A stretch of 64,000 bases of DNA from the NCBI GenBank assembly GCA_949128115.1, contig OX421964.1, positions 16,888,892-16,952,891 of the forward strand. Reading direction: 5' to 3'. Shown piece by piece: positions 45,249-58,092 of the stretch. The translations under genes were made by a program, and so were the position numbers. Every line of letters starts with the position of its first letter. Position 1 is the first letter of the stretch. The notes beneath the pieces are model-generated. The model ran no database searches. It saw only the letters and a list, made by a program, of their open reading frames with translations, and was not told the DNA's origin. Origin of the DNA: Anaspis maculata (lineage: Eukaryota; Arthropoda; Insecta; Coleoptera; Scraptiidae).

Positions 45249-47958
45249 TATACAGGGTGATTCGCCGCCAAAGGAACATAGCTTGAGGGTACGTCCAAGT
45301 TTTTCCATCAGGATCTGGTTTTGGAATTTTTCTAACGTTGTTTGTTTCGAAGCTACAGGGTAATTCATGTGAACAGGTCAACACATGAAGTGGTCCACCC
45401 CAAAATTTCGCCTCATTTTGAGGGGGCATATCTCGGAAAATACGTTACCGATTATTAAAAGCCTGCTGATGCCTTGAAGAGGGTCCTTTTGGCTACAAGG
45501 TATCACAGCATGTCCGGTGTTCAATGACATTCTACTTGATATACAGGGTGACAACGGAAGGAGTGCCGAAGTGGTCCATTTTCAACACTGGGTAACTTTT
45601 GCTAAAAGAATTCCAGACTTTTTCTGGTGCCATTTTTGGAGAGCACTTATCAAAATCTCGACACGGTTTTTGACTTGTCTCCGTATTTTGATTATTGGAA
45701 AAGATGTGTTGTTTCATGTGAAATTTTAATTTTCTGATGCTGCTTCCGTCATTGGTCATGCAGTTGGCTGTAATTTGGCACAAATGCATAATTTACCGTA
45801 AGAAACTACCCCATGGAAAATTTTTACCTCACGGACACCTAATGGTGCTACCCTGTGTTCACCTGGTCTGGTACCTGCTTAGGGTCGGTCTCAAATGGGG
45901 TAGGTTGCGACGATACATTTCATGTTCATGGAACACAGAGTGGCTCAAATATAGATTCAGTAACCATTCGTTGTATTACAAGTCCCATAGTTACCATATC
46001 AGCCTATTTTGGTTACTTTTGTACAGGGTGATTTATTCGAAAAGTTACAAGGCTATATCTCAAGAACGGAAGAAGGTAGAATTAAAAAAAAATGTTGTTC
46101 AAATCTGACACAGCGATGCACATTTTTAGCATAGTGTAGATTTTTTCAAAATAGCCCTCCAACTAGGGGTTAAAAGAGACCATGCCATTTTGGCAAAGTG
46201 TTTTTTTCAATGAATATCTTGTTAATTTGGATGGCAATATGAATGCAAAATGGCATTTTCAAATTTATATGCCCAACCCTTAACTTTCTACCCCAAGTGG
46301 AAATTGATAAAAAAATGTTAGTTACGAAACTGTCTACCTTATAAAAAAGGGTTATTCTACCTGACATCCTTTTGATGTGGATTAAATAGACATCAAATTA
46401 TTGATGTTTGGGGGGAAGGGATTTGATCAAATAAACAAAATAAAACAGCACAATTGAACAATGTGTATTGGAATGCAAACATGAGAACAAAAATATAAAA
46501 AACTGAAAAGATGTTATTCCGCACAAGGCACGCGTTGTTTGATTGTGCTGTTTTATTTTGTTTGTTTGATCGAATCCCCTCCCCACAAACATCAATAATT
46601 TGATGTCTATTCGATCCACATCAAAATGATGTCAGGTAGAATAACCCTTTTTTTATGAGGTAGACAGTTTCGTAATAAACATTTTTTTATCAATTTCCAC
46701 TTGGGTTGAAACTTAAGGGTTGGGCATATCAATTTGAAAATGTCATTTTGCACTCATATTGCCATTCAGATGAACAAGATATCCATAAAACAAAAACACT
46801 TTTCCAAAAGGCATGGTCACCTTCAACCCCTAGTTGGAAGCTGTTTTGAAAAAATCTACACTATGCTGAAATGTGCATCGTTGTGTCAAATTGAAAAAAA
46901 AAATTGATTCCACCTTCTTCCGTTCTCGAGATACAGCCTTGTAACTTTTCGTATGAACCACCCCGTAGAAAAGTAACCAAAATAGGGCTGATATGGTAAC
47001 TATGGGACTTGTAATGCAACAAATGGTTACTGAATCTATATTTGAGCCACACTGTGTTCGATAAACATGGAATGTATCGCCGCAACCTAACCCATTCAAG
47101 ACCGACCCTAAGCAGGTACCAGGTGACCACAGGGGTAGCATCATTATAGGTGTACGTGAGAAAAAAAATTTATGGGGTAGTTTCTTACTGGAAATTATGC
47201 ATTTGTGCCAAATTAAAGCCAACCGCATGACCAATGACAGAAGCAGCATCAGAAAATTCAAATTTCACATAACGCGACACATCTTCCCCAAAAATCAAAA
47301 TACGGAGACAAGTCAAAAACCGTTTCGAGATTTTGATGAGTGCTCTTCAAAAATGGCACCAGAAAAAGGTCTAGACTTTTTTCAGCAAAAGTTACCCAGT
47401 GTTGAAAATGGACCACTTCGGCACTCCTTCCGTTGTCACCCTGTATATCAAGTACAATGTCGATGAACACCGGACACGCTGTGACACCTTGTAGCCAAAA
47501 GGACCCTCTTCCAGGCATCAGCGGGTTTTGAAAAATCGGTAACGTATTTTCCAAGATATGCCCCCTCAAAGTGAGGCGAAATTTTGGGGTGGACCACTTC
47601 ATGTGTTGACCTGTTTATTTCGTAGAATTTTTTGACAAGCCGTAACCTCGGAACGACCCAATGGATTGGATGATAAAAGCTTTGAAGTTTTTTTCCAAAG
47701 CCGGCCTTGGAAATTTCAAACTGCTTGATGAGGCGGTGTGTCAGCTATCAATGGAAGAAATAACCCATAAAATTTCAGTCGAATCTATTGGATCGTTCTA
47801 AAGATACGCCTCATAAAAAATCCGACAAAATACATGAATCACCCTGTAACTTCGAAACAAACAGTGTTAGAGAAATTTCAAAGCGAGATCCTGGTTCGCC
47901 TTGACAAACTGAACCTACCCTCAGGCTATGTCCATTTGGTGGTGAATCACCCTGTATA
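45249..47958. mobile_element. 2.7-kb nested palindrome made of several TACAGGGTG modules
   Basis: Outer ends TATACAGGGTGATTC (45249) and GAATCACCCTGTATA (to 47958). The same motif recurs inward on the left at about 45354, 45541 and 46023, and in mirror at about 46965, 47440 and 47842, so the element is a set of palindromic shells around an unpaired centre near 46460-46535. The right arm holds about 230 bases (47612-47838) that the left arm lacks. No coding sequence. Confidence 0.82.
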
Positions 47959-49721
47959 CGGAATAGTGGTAACTTGCGGCTTATCGTTCATTCTACTTAC
48001 GTTTTACAGTTATAGCAGGTATACGTAATGATATTGTTATGTAGTGCGAGTCGTGTTCTCGCACCGGTGCGGATGCTTTTAGAGCACAGCAGCGCGCCGT
48101 CGAGCTCAAAGCTCCCTCTTGCTTTTCTTTGATACATTTGTAATATCCCTTTGAAAACTTTAATGTGGCGTTGTTGGTCGGGGATTTATTTGATTTTTTT
48201 CTTTTCGTCGAAGCTCGAGCGAACCCCGCCCTGTGGCTTGAGGGCGGTTTTGCGGACGATTACCCTTTTCCATTATTGCACCAATTTAGCACGTCGTTAG
48301 CACAAAGAAGGTGGGATCGTACCTGTATTCCGTATTCACAGATTAGATAGTGCGCATGCTAATGCACGAATGCTGAAAAAAAGCTCGTCCGGAGAAGCCT
48401 TGGCCTCAAAGTTGACAACGTTAGATTGGTATCGTCGAAGCGCCGGCGGTGAAATAAATATAGCATTTTGTTCGAGGTATTTTTGTAACTGGGAAGCGGT
48501 TCAAAAAGCAGAAAAAGTGTGTGGAATTCCGGAAATTAGGACCGTGCAAAGTCCACTTAAGATAACTACCGAAATAAACACAGGTTAAAAAGATGACGAC
48601 TCGCGGCATTTAGCAGCATGCATCCCTATTGTAAATCTAAAAGATGTGCTGACAAGAGTCCTCGTGTGAACTGGTCCCCATTCCTGGCGACATCAGTTTG
48701 CATAACTGCTGGAGATTCACATGAGTTCTACTTCATTTCAATTAATTTCAACTGACCAGAGCTCGCTCAATATTCGTATTTGTATACTCTGCTATGATCC
48801 CATGAATTATGACCGCTTATCTCAAAAACTCTTTTATAACTCTGCATGAGTTTCAAAATTCAACTTCGGCACCAGCTGTTTCAATCAATCCTCATTATTT
48901 TTGCCTCGATTTTCACGATTTCATGTTGGTAATTTTGTGATTACATAGAGAAATGAGAAGAAATGATAGCATCAACACAAGTTTTAATTCACTACCTAGT
49001 AAAATTTTGATGAAACTGAAGGTGAGTCTTGCTCTTAGCGGGCGACCATTATCATCTACGTATAGGAGTCATCCCCAATGTTGTAAGCGGGAGATAACAT
49101 GGAGAATTGGGGAATCAAGCATATCTACAAGGTACCCATCTAAGAGTAACCTGAGGCTGAAGCCTAGTTGAGTGATATTTCTTCTAAAATCGCCACTAAT
49201 TTAGCATCTCACTTGACCCAGGTTTAAGGGGTTTCTGATGTGCCTAAAAAAGTTGTTGACAATAATCGGTTTTTATCAATTTTTTCTTGAAGAAGAAATA
49301 AATGTACGGGCAAGGCCATTAAATCTTCAAAATTCTCAAAAAATTTTAGAAATTTCAGATTTTATTTTTCGAAAATTTGAAAACTAGATAGTAGCGCCCA
49401 TCATACATCTTCATTCAAGAACGTCGCATACCGAATTTGAACTTTTTATTTTCAAAAAAGGTAGCAAAAATGGTTTCCCGTACTAACATGAAAAAATCGG
49501 TTATGTCACTCCAAAACTTCTCCGACGAGTAGCAAGAAACGGATGGAAATTTTATTGTGGGACGTCCCTTCGGGTGGGAAGTTAGAATTTTAGAGAAATA
49601 TTGAAGAATTGAGATATTTTCTCTAATAAGGGCTTTATCATTTGAATCCGATCCCGATCAGCCAGGCCGGTTACTAATTTTTAAGTGGAGAACTCTCGGA
49701 TCGGAAGACTTGGAAAATCTT
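47959..49721. other. No gene recognised
   Basis: Open readings at 48165-48350, 48370-48588 and 48953-49171 (plus) show no known motif and lie in ordinary AT-rich sequence. I do not call them genes. Confidence 0.35.
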
Positions 49722-51515
49722 AGGAGAAAGGACCCCGCACATTTTATAGGTAAAATGGTTCTTGGTCAAATTGGCTGAAATTTGGATATTTTGTAGCTTT
49801 TGGTCCACAAAAGAAATGCTGTGGAGCCTCATCTATTTGTATGACCAGTTTGCCCCCTACACGGGGCGAAAGGGTGGCCCAGTCATGTTTTTGCGGAATC
49901 ATTCAGGAACAAGGCAATAATTTTCCGGAAATCGCCGAAACAGGTCGATCTTCTATTCGAAGGATCCAGCTTTCTGTCATAAATTCACCCATTTCAGGTC
50001 AACCCCCTAAGGGGGCACTTACCCCATTAGAACTTTATGAGCAACATAGGTCGAGTTCCATATCGTTTAAAAGGTTTTTCAACGCTCTTTGCAACAGTGC
50101 TACGCTTTTTCAATTCAAGACAGTCGTTCTTTAAATAATGATTGTCAAACTTACAGGTATTATAGTCAACCTTAAAAAAAAATTAACTGAATTCAGTTTT
50201 AAAACTATTTTATTCAGCTGGTGTGGGTTTCTAAACTGTGAACTACTGACATTTCAACCTATCCTAACAACTTGACTTGGTCTGTTACCCCCATTCTTAC
50301 ACAGAAGAAAAAAATTACTTTGGCGTTAGGATGTCTGGATCCTACCAGGTCCGAGGAGGGGTTTTAGTGGGTATCCTTTCGAAACTGCGAGTCTCACACT
50401 ACCCTGGTACCATTCAGCCCGAGTGTGCGTGAGTGCATTTCCCCTCCTAAAAAAAATAACGCCGCCGTCAGTGATTCAAGACTCAGAGACTCCCACATTG
50501 ACAAAATGAAAATTCTTCAACCTAAATTCGGACAATTTCCTTGGAAATGATCAACCTAAAACTTTGAAATTCATTATATCAAGAACGACTATCTTAAATT
50601 AAAAAAGCTGAGCTACACTAGCCATGAATTGAACGCCGTTTGCAACACTGCTCAGCTTTTTCAAATCAAGATAGGTAGTCATCTTTGAGATTCTAAGTTG
50701 ATGAATTTCTAAGTTTCAGGTAGTCGATCGTTTTCAAAGAAATTCAACGAATTCAGGTTACAGAATTCGCATTTTGTCAATGTGGGAATCTCTCAATGCA
50801 CTCAAGCACACCTGGTACCAGGGTAGTGTGAGACTCACAGTTTCGAAAGGATACTCACCTAGATACTCACCAAAACCCCTCCTCGGACCTGGTAAGATAA
50901 AAATCTTGACGCTCAAGTAATTTTTTATTCTGTGTATTATAGACTGTGGATTACAGATCAAGTCAATTTGTTACGATATAGGTTGAAATATCGTTAGTTC
51001 AAAGTTTAGAAACCCACACTAACTGAATGAAAATCCTAAATCTGAATTCGGTTAATTTTTTTGAAAATGACCGATTATCTGAGAGTTTGAGGTTGATTAT
51101 CTCAAGAATGACGGCCTTGAATTAAAAAAGCGTAGCACTGTTGAAAAGAGCGTTGAAAAACCTTTCAAACGATATGCAGCTCGACCTAAATGTTGTTCAT
51201 AATGTTCTAAGGGGGTGAGTGACCCCCTTAGGGGGTTGACCTAAAATGAGTGACTTTATGACAGAGACCTAAATCCCTCGAATAGAACATCGACCTGTTT
51301 CGGCGATTTCCGGAAAACTATTGATTTGTTCCTGAATGATGCCGCAAAATCATGACTGAGCCACCCTTTGGCCCTCTATAGGGGGCAAACTGGTCATACA
51401 AATAAATTATGCTCCACAGCACTTTTGTGGATCAAAAGCTACAAAATATTCAAATTTCAGCCAATTTGACCACCGAGAACCATTTCATCCATAAAATGTG
51501 CGGGGTCCTTTCCTG
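49722..51515. mobile_element. 1.8-kb palindromic foldback element
   Basis: AGGAGAAAGGACCCCGCACA at the left pairs with TGTGCGGGGTCCTTTCCT at the right end. Arms continue through AGCTTTTGGTCCACA, CGCCGAAACAGGTCGAT, GGTCAACCCCCTAAGGGGG and CTTGGTACC-like blocks to an axis near 50618 (AAAAAGCTGAGC/GCTCAGCTTTTT). The CGCCGAAACAGGTC block is also in the palindrome at 19463-20458. Confidence 0.8.
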
Positions 51516-51990
51516 AAAATGTTTGGGAATCACTTGCCCTTTGTTCAAAAGAAGTTGGTATGAATCTGTTCACAAGCTAAAAAGTTAGTTTTTCATAAGT
51601 AACCAAATTATGCAGAGAGTAAAGCGAGTGAGGCAGTCAAGACGCATTGGTACATGGATGAATGTGGAAAAGCTGAAACTGGCACCACAGAAAAATTTAA
51701 AAGATTTGACTGCACTTGTAGTAGGCGCATAACCGCCTTGAAGTTAACTAATCGAAAAGATTCAACCTGTTGGATACCTAGCGAGATACCTAGTGAAAAG
51801 TGAAACCCAGATAAATCAGCGAGAGATATCCCGACTCGGCTTTATCAGAATTATCAAATGCTCGTGTGATTCCTGATTGTCGTATGCTACAGTCGTATGT
51901 AACACAGGCCACGCGTGACCTCCGTCTAACCAATCATCGTATGGTAGGCAAAATGTTCGACAATAGCTATATCACTACACAAATTTGTGT
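51516..51990. other. No gene recognised
   Basis: Ordinary sequence upstream of the TATA box at 51996. Confidence 0.3.
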
Positions 51991-51995
51991 CGTCT

Positions 51996-52003
51996 TATAA
52001 ATA
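51996..52003 (+). promoter_or_regulatory. TATA box candidate
   Basis: TATAAATA preceded by GTCT and followed by GGACGACG, about 140 bases upstream of the first ATG of the putative small gene at 52136. Confidence 0.4.
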
Positions 52004-52135
52004 GGACGACGTATTTTCCACCTATGTGAAACCGAGCACTAGGTTTCTATCATTCGTTTGGAATTATTAAATCTGTAGGTGCAGATTAATCGCTGTTGAA
52101 TTCAAGCAAAGCTGGGAGTGTTTGTTCAGTGTAAA

Positions 52136-52475
52136 ATGGCTGTAATTGGTCATCAAACAGCAAATAAAATGGTCTTTTCAAATTTACTCAGTCTCTAGGT
52201 TCAAACCTTCCGAAAACTCAAAACAGAAGACTTCGGCACCGGATGCCATTCTTCCAGAAGTCGTTGAAGGCATCATGAAGAATCAAGAAAATTTATGCCT
52301 AGAAATGATGATCAGTCACTTGAAGCATAGCGAGCTCCTACGGGACTTCAAGTACGTAGTCAAGATTGGTATGCTGGAATCCTTGCATCTGATGCTAGTT
52401 CAAAATGCTATGAAAACCTTCGAACATCTACTCATGTACCATTTTCTCAAGAAGTTTATTTCACACGTGTGAGTG
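52136..52475 (+). pseudogene. Possible small gene or frameshifted pseudogene, unrecognised
   Basis: The ATG at 52136 reads MAVIGHQTANKMVFSNLLSL and stops at 52198. A different frame, open from about 52146 to 52475, continues SRFKPSENSKQKTSAPDAIL, then EVVEGIMKNQENLCLEMM, LLRDFKYVVKIGMLESLHL and HFLKKFISHV with a stop. Codon use in this second frame looks like real coding sequence. The two parts could be joined by a one-base frameshift near 52190 or by a small intron I cannot place. If translation begins inside, the first in-frame ATG is near 52273. Leu/Met/Lys-rich helices recall short repeat proteins, but I cannot assign a family. Confidence 0.4.
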
Positions 52476-52479
52476 GCAC

Positions 52480-55400
52480 TTTCAAGTCTAACTTGAAATT
52501 CGAATTTTATGGTTGAGAATTCGTGTTGCTACTTTTGTTATTCAGCGAAGTGAGCGAAGTCCAATTACTCTGAAAGTGTTGATCGCAAAATGTTATAATA
52601 TAAGGTTTTCTTCCATTCAGTCTATTTTGAGCTGTTTTACCCTTTTTGACCTTTGGCTGTGATCGCCGTCACCCTCTTCTGTACTTGGTGGATCTCTTTC
52701 CCACGTTTTATTTACGTTGTCGTTTCACTCAGGCTACTAATCTAGACGAGAACAGAACTTTGGGGATGAGGATTGAATTGAAATGATGAACAGATACACG
52801 AATTGACAGCAAACAAAATGAAGTTCAATTCAAAATCATTAAGAAAATTTAAATGAATGAGTTTTTTTTCAAAACACCTCACAAAGTGAGACTGATAGAG
52901 CAACACAAATGACAGAGTATCAAAAGGACATCTCATGAGTAAAACGTCAAACACAAACACAAAAAAAAGAAGAAAAATCATTCAAAGGTTTGTAAAATAA
53001 ATGGAACAACAACAACAGCAACAACGAAAGCAACAACGAAAGCAACAACAAAACAACAGCAACAACAAGTAGATAAATAACACACAACAAGAAATTATAA
53101 AACATGTCGAACTGTCAGTACAAAAGCAAAAGGAAAATAATAGAGGGAAGTATTCGCTAACAGGCACGCATGAGAAGAGCACGTCAAAGAAACCCCTGCG
53201 TATTGCCTGATTGTGTGCTGAAACACTCTCAAAACGGAAGGCAAGTTACTAGACACAATGACATGGAACTTGACTATTTAGATCAAGGCTTTGAGTTCCC
53301 ACAAATGATTTGGCGTGTAAAGGCTCAGAGGACACTGAGAACCTTACACCACAGCACTGACATTGTTTTCCGAAAGTTGAAGCCGATCTATCCAGTACGT
53401 TAAACTGCTTCTTCCCTTCCTGACCCTTCTGAGTCCCGTCTTTACAGGAAACAGTAAAACCCCCAGAACAAACAAACCCCGAAAACATGAAACACACACA
53501 CACACACACACTCACACTTCGATGAAATTGAAGCCTGAAGCAGCTAGGGAATGTTGACCCCTACACGGCTTTCGGGGTCGTCGAAAATGATAAAATGTTG
53601 AAGGGCTGGTTCACCTCAAGATTCAACAAGGTTCTAACAGACTTGCGGCTCACATGATTTTGAGTACCAATGGACACTGCCAAGACAAAGTATGTACCAA
53701 AATGAATGAAAGGGTGCGTGAGATATTTTTCTAACGTCAGAACAGACGTAATTAGTTAACAAAATACAAACATAAAATTCAGTGAGTTTGCAAAATCCGT
53801 AAGATAATAAAAGTGACATGAAAAATTAGAACGTAAAACAGACTCATATAAGAAAAAAACATTATTCACGTATGAATAGAAAGTTCAGTGATGAATGAAA
53901 AATAATCAAATAATCGATCGGAATTAAGCCCGGACTTATAACATAAAAACAATCCATACGCGCTTATTAGTTTCACGATGACTGTGCTCTCATTTCTTAT
54001 GCTCTGTTACATCATCATCCGTCCGCGCTCACAATGCAAATTAGGTACCTAACTTACACTTGAACCCCCTGGAACATCCTGGAAACCCGTCAGGGCCGTT
54101 TGCCGTTACAGCCTTTTGGCAAACAAGTAATTGGTTCTCAATTCCTGGAAACAAACAAGGTGTCGCCCAACGCAGATTTGAATTCATAGCTTGGCCATAT
54201 ACGTGCGTAAAAAAGAGAATCACTCAGAAAAAATAATGGAGCCAAACCAAATGTGATTTGAAGTATAATTTTGGCGACCAAAGTAAAAATGACCCACCTG
54301 TGAATGAATTAGTGCAGCACGTCGCCTAGGAACATCTGGTCTTGTAGCACACACACAAGAGCAAGCAAGTCCTCTCTTTGACCCGCGAAAGCCCCGAATT
54401 TCTGTCGCACTTACGCACTGATAGATCCAAATATAGAAATAGTTTTTCTCGCATTTTTTAAAATTAGCTAAAAAGTGCGTTCCATCACAATCTTTCCAAA
54501 AAGGGAAGAAGATACACGTCGTGCTCATTGCGGTCATGCCCACCTCCAACATTCAGGTACATGTACATACATACTCGTGAGTTCGTCACTTGACCGCCCG
54601 TTAAATTCTTCTGTTACTTTTGAAAACTACTATACCGTACCTCCTCCTACCTATCATACTATATGCACTTTCTTCCATCTTCCTTATTATTAGCGACTTG
54701 GCTTTCTGAATTCAACAATGGTACCTACAATCTACATACTCAGAATCTGAAAGGTCCTTTAGATATAGATCATGTAGAAATTTGGAAAAACTAATATGTA
54801 CGTAAGGTGAAAGAGGACTTGACTAAGTGCCCAATATACGCATAAAAAGAACTTGACGAATTAGGGCAGAATAATTCACAAAATCTACAAACATCTACAA
54901 CAGTCTCTGGCATCCACACGGAAGATTACTCAAACACGCACATAGCCAATTAATCAGTTAAATAATGATCGATTATCTCCGAACCGTCGCGTCGTTTTAA
55001 CTATACCTATCTCCTACCTGTAACATAGGAATCTCTATTTACATTAAACGGTTATATTCTCGGTTATATACGTTGTGGGTATCTAGGTTCTAAATCAGCA
55101 AATAATAAAGTTAACATTTGGACGGCTGATTCCACTGATTCAACCACATTTCCGTTTTGTCAATCCAACAGTAACTTCATTTCCGACCAAAATTTAGATC
55201 ATCATCAGCACATTCAAAGTATTCAAACGTGCTGTTCGTTTAGTTCATAGGCTACTCAAACAAAAACAGTGCATCCATTTACTTCACTTCTATCCAACCA
55301 TTAGTGCGGGTAATGATTATTAATAAACGACAAAAAGCAATAAGATGAAAAACCTAGTGAGCCTCGTATACCTACGACTTTTTCATTTAGAAAATGTTAA

Positions 55401-56010
55401 GTGTTTTAGCATTTTAAGCCAATTTCAACAAGGCTCTGCTATCCGTTAACCTATTCAGTGTTCAAAGCACAGCACCAGTATGTACTACCTGAACTCAAAT
55501 AAACAGCTCGAACAATCCAAACCTCATGATGGGAAATTGGAGCATAATCATCTCAAAACTCAATAACTTTGAATCGTCGTAATCAGATTTAAATCTGTTT
55601 TGAATGTCTTATAGCTGGACCAGTAAGGAATCTATCGTGATAACAATAATTACAACATGCTGGAATTACAGTTTTTACGGGGTGAAATGTATAGTCAGTG
55701 CTAAACTTCTATTACTCAAACTTAAACATCTACCCCATTAGGCAAACATTTCTTCGAATGGTCAACGTCTTCCAGTTTTATTTTTGCTCACGCTTCTGAT
55801 GATGCCTGAGTACAAGGCAGACTTTATTATATAATGTGCCGAACTGCCGAAGTGCCGTTTCAATACCCATAACGTGCCAGCTTTTTAGAGTCTATATGAA
55901 ACGGCGTTCGATCTGATTTCGTTTCGCAACTGCAGACCTGGATGCAGGCGGGGGTGCCGACGACTTTCCGAATTGAAATTCCAGCAACGCCCGATGGCAC
56001 TGCGGTCGCA
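52480..56010. other. No gene recognised
   Basis: AT-rich sequence with a CAA-type repeat at about 53005-53070 and a CA repeat at about 53490-53510. An open reading at 53170-53403 (plus) lacks motifs. Otherwise nothing supportable. Confidence 0.35.
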
Positions 56011-56027
56011 CCATAAATTCCCCGTTT

Positions 56028-56396
56028 TTGGCCAGCGACAATGAGAACTCGCCGCGTCGCCTCACGGGTCTAATTAGGCAAAATAACGGCAGAAATCGTC
56101 GCCCATTTGCGGCAATGAACCATCCGAAGCGAAATAACAGACCTGAGTCCTACTACAATTGTTATAGTGTGCAAGAATACTACAAGCGCCAGTGCAATGG
56201 GGTTTGGTCGGCGTGCGGTTTTGGCTCTACTGCAGCAGCATCAACAGACAGTGCCGGCCTTTGCAATTTTGGCGCCCCGGGCAAGAATTCGAAATCGCCG
56301 CCCCTAACTTGGGTCCTCGAGCGAAGCGAGCACAAATGCAGCATTTTTCTTGCAAAAATGGAGTTTTTTGTGCTTTTACAAAAGCAAATTCGGTGA
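56028..56396 (+). other. Unrecognised open reading in a GC-richer block
   Basis: The reading is open for 122 codons but has its first ATG at 56115 (MNHPKRNNRPESYYNCY). It is Asn/Arg-rich, then Ser/Gly-rich, with no known motif. The GC-richer block runs from about 55900 to 56421 and resumes at 58864, so a LINE has split it. It may be an exon of a host gene or untranslated sequence. Confidence 0.25.
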
Positions 56397-56421
56397 TCGC
56401 TGCTGGCAAGTCGTTTTGTTT

Positions 56422-56433
56422 ATTTTGTAAATC
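56422..56433 (+). repeat. Target-site duplication of LINE family 2, left copy
   Basis: ATTTTGTAAATC, identical to 58852-58863 at the other end of the element. Confidence 0.88.
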
Positions 56434-56456
56434 GGAACATAACATAGCATAACATC

Positions 56457-57348
56457 GGCGTGAGCGGAAAATTCATACGGATTATCAAACAGATATACCA
56501 TAATGCAACAGTTATCGTAAAAAACAACAACCGCACAACCGAAAACATAAAAGTTACGAAAGGCGTGCTCCAGGGTGACAGCCTCAGCCCAACTTTCTTC
56601 TCACTTTTTATTAACGACATCGAGATATACATGAGAAAGGAAGGGTGCAAAGGGGTGAACATTGACGGAAAAAATGATTTGTTACTATTGATGTATGCGG
56701 ATGACCTGGTGATCCTCTCAGACTCCCCCATAGATTTGCAAAAAAAGTTGAACTTTCTAAATCATTTCTGTATGGACAATTTTCTGAAAGTTGACATTTC
56801 GAAAACTAAAATCTTGGTCTTTACCAAAGGAGCAAACTTCCGCAACAAATTTAATTTTACCTTTGATGGAAAGCCTCTGGAGGTTGTAAAAAAATACACT
56901 TATCTGGGAATCCCTTTCTCTAGTACAGGAGTCTTTAATGAAGCCCAACACCACTTTACTAGCAAAGCCAATATAGCAATAGGCAGCACACTCAAATTAA
57001 TCAACAAATGCGGTTCAAAATCATGGAACGCAAAAAGAAAGCTTTACTCAAGCATTATTCTTGCAACTCTTTTATATCTTGTCGAAGTTTGGGGCCTGCG
57101 GTACATTGAGCACATAGAAAAAACACAACTGAAATTTGTGAAATCTTTATTCTTTCTACCATCATCAACGCCCAACTGCTTCGTTCGACTAGAGACGGGC
57201 CTATCCAAGCTAGAACTAGTCATCTTACGAAACTCAATTACCTGGTGGTGTAACATTTTAAGAATGCCAAATTACCGTCTCCCTAGAATATGTTACGAAA
57301 GACTAAAAAAACTTGATCACGAGGGTATCGCGAACGAGAAATACAATT
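56457..57348 (+). pseudogene. LINE family 2 reverse transcriptase, first part
   Basis: RT palm onward: GVLQGDSLSPTFFSLFIND (motif 4), LLMYADDLVILSDSP (active-site box with both Asp), KTKILVFTKG, then KYTYLGIPFSS. In the later part are KRKLYSSIILATLLYLVEVW and ITWWCNILRMPNYRLP, typical of the thumb and linker. No internal stop is present. The fingers and the first catalytic Asp lie upstream of the 5' truncation, so the enzyme cannot be active. The frame leaves the LINE at 57348, where the foldback element begins. Confidence 0.88.
57345..57348 (+). repeat. 4-bp target duplication (AATT) of the foldback element, left copy
   Basis: AATT also stands at 58093-58096. Counting only one copy keeps the LINE reading in frame across the insertion. 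Confidence 0.75.
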
Positions 57349-58092
57349 CGCGATTTAAATTAATTTTTCCCGCCACAAAATGGCCGCGAAAGGCGGAATT
57401 CAACTGACAGCTCGAGGTGACATGAGATGTCACACTCACAACCCCACTTTTTTTGTATCAATCACCCACCACTCAGTGTCTCCTGTTTACTCCAGTTTAC
57501 TCCTTGCTTGGCTTGCTAGTGTGGTCCCAGTTAGAGATAGTGCGTCTGTTTGCTGTATTCCAGTTTTGCGAGTAAATTCATAGTGATTGTTGTGTTGTGT
57601 AAAACGAATCAGCACATCGTCCCGGTCCGGGACCTGTGCGAACCCTCTTCAAGTTCCGGGGAGTTCAAATCCAGAAGGTGCTTCATGGACATTTAGGAGC
57701 TGGTTTCATTCGGGTACAGTTTGTTGAGCCCAGTCTTCTTCCCATTTCTCTTGTCCACCAAAGTTTCCTCGTTCACGTTCTGTGACTAACGATGGGATAC
57801 AGTAATACTACTAAACACAACAATCACTTTAAATTCACTCGCAAAACTCGAATACAGCAAACAGACGCACTATCTCTAACTGGGACCACACTAGGAAGCC
57901 AAGCAAGGAGTAAACTGGAGTAAACAGAAAACACTGAGTGGTGGGTGACAGACTGACAGAGGTGGGTGATTGATACAATAAAAGTGAGGTTGTGAGTTGT
58001 TGTGAGTATGACATCTCATGTCACCTCGAGCTGCCAGTTGAATTCCGCCTTTCGCGGCCATTTTGTGGCGGGAAAAATTAATTTAAATCGCG
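57349..58092. mobile_element. 744-bp foldback DNA element inserted in the LINE reading frame
   Basis: Begins CGCGATTTAAATTAATTTTT and ends with its complement. Arms (to about 57602 and from about 57810) pair nearly perfectly through CCCGCCACAAAATGGCC, GGTGACATGAGATGTCA and AGAGATAGTGCGTCTGTTTG, with two short length differences. The unpaired middle (57603-57809) holds a CCCGGTCCGGGACC inner palindrome. It is flanked by AATT duplicates and has no coding sequence. Confidence 0.88.

Noticed and set aside
52982..53182. Cys/Phe-rich minus-strand reading suggesting a small cysteine-rich secreted peptide
   Set aside because: The cysteines come from a CAA/GTT triplet repeat read as TGT; no signal peptide logic or conserved spacing.
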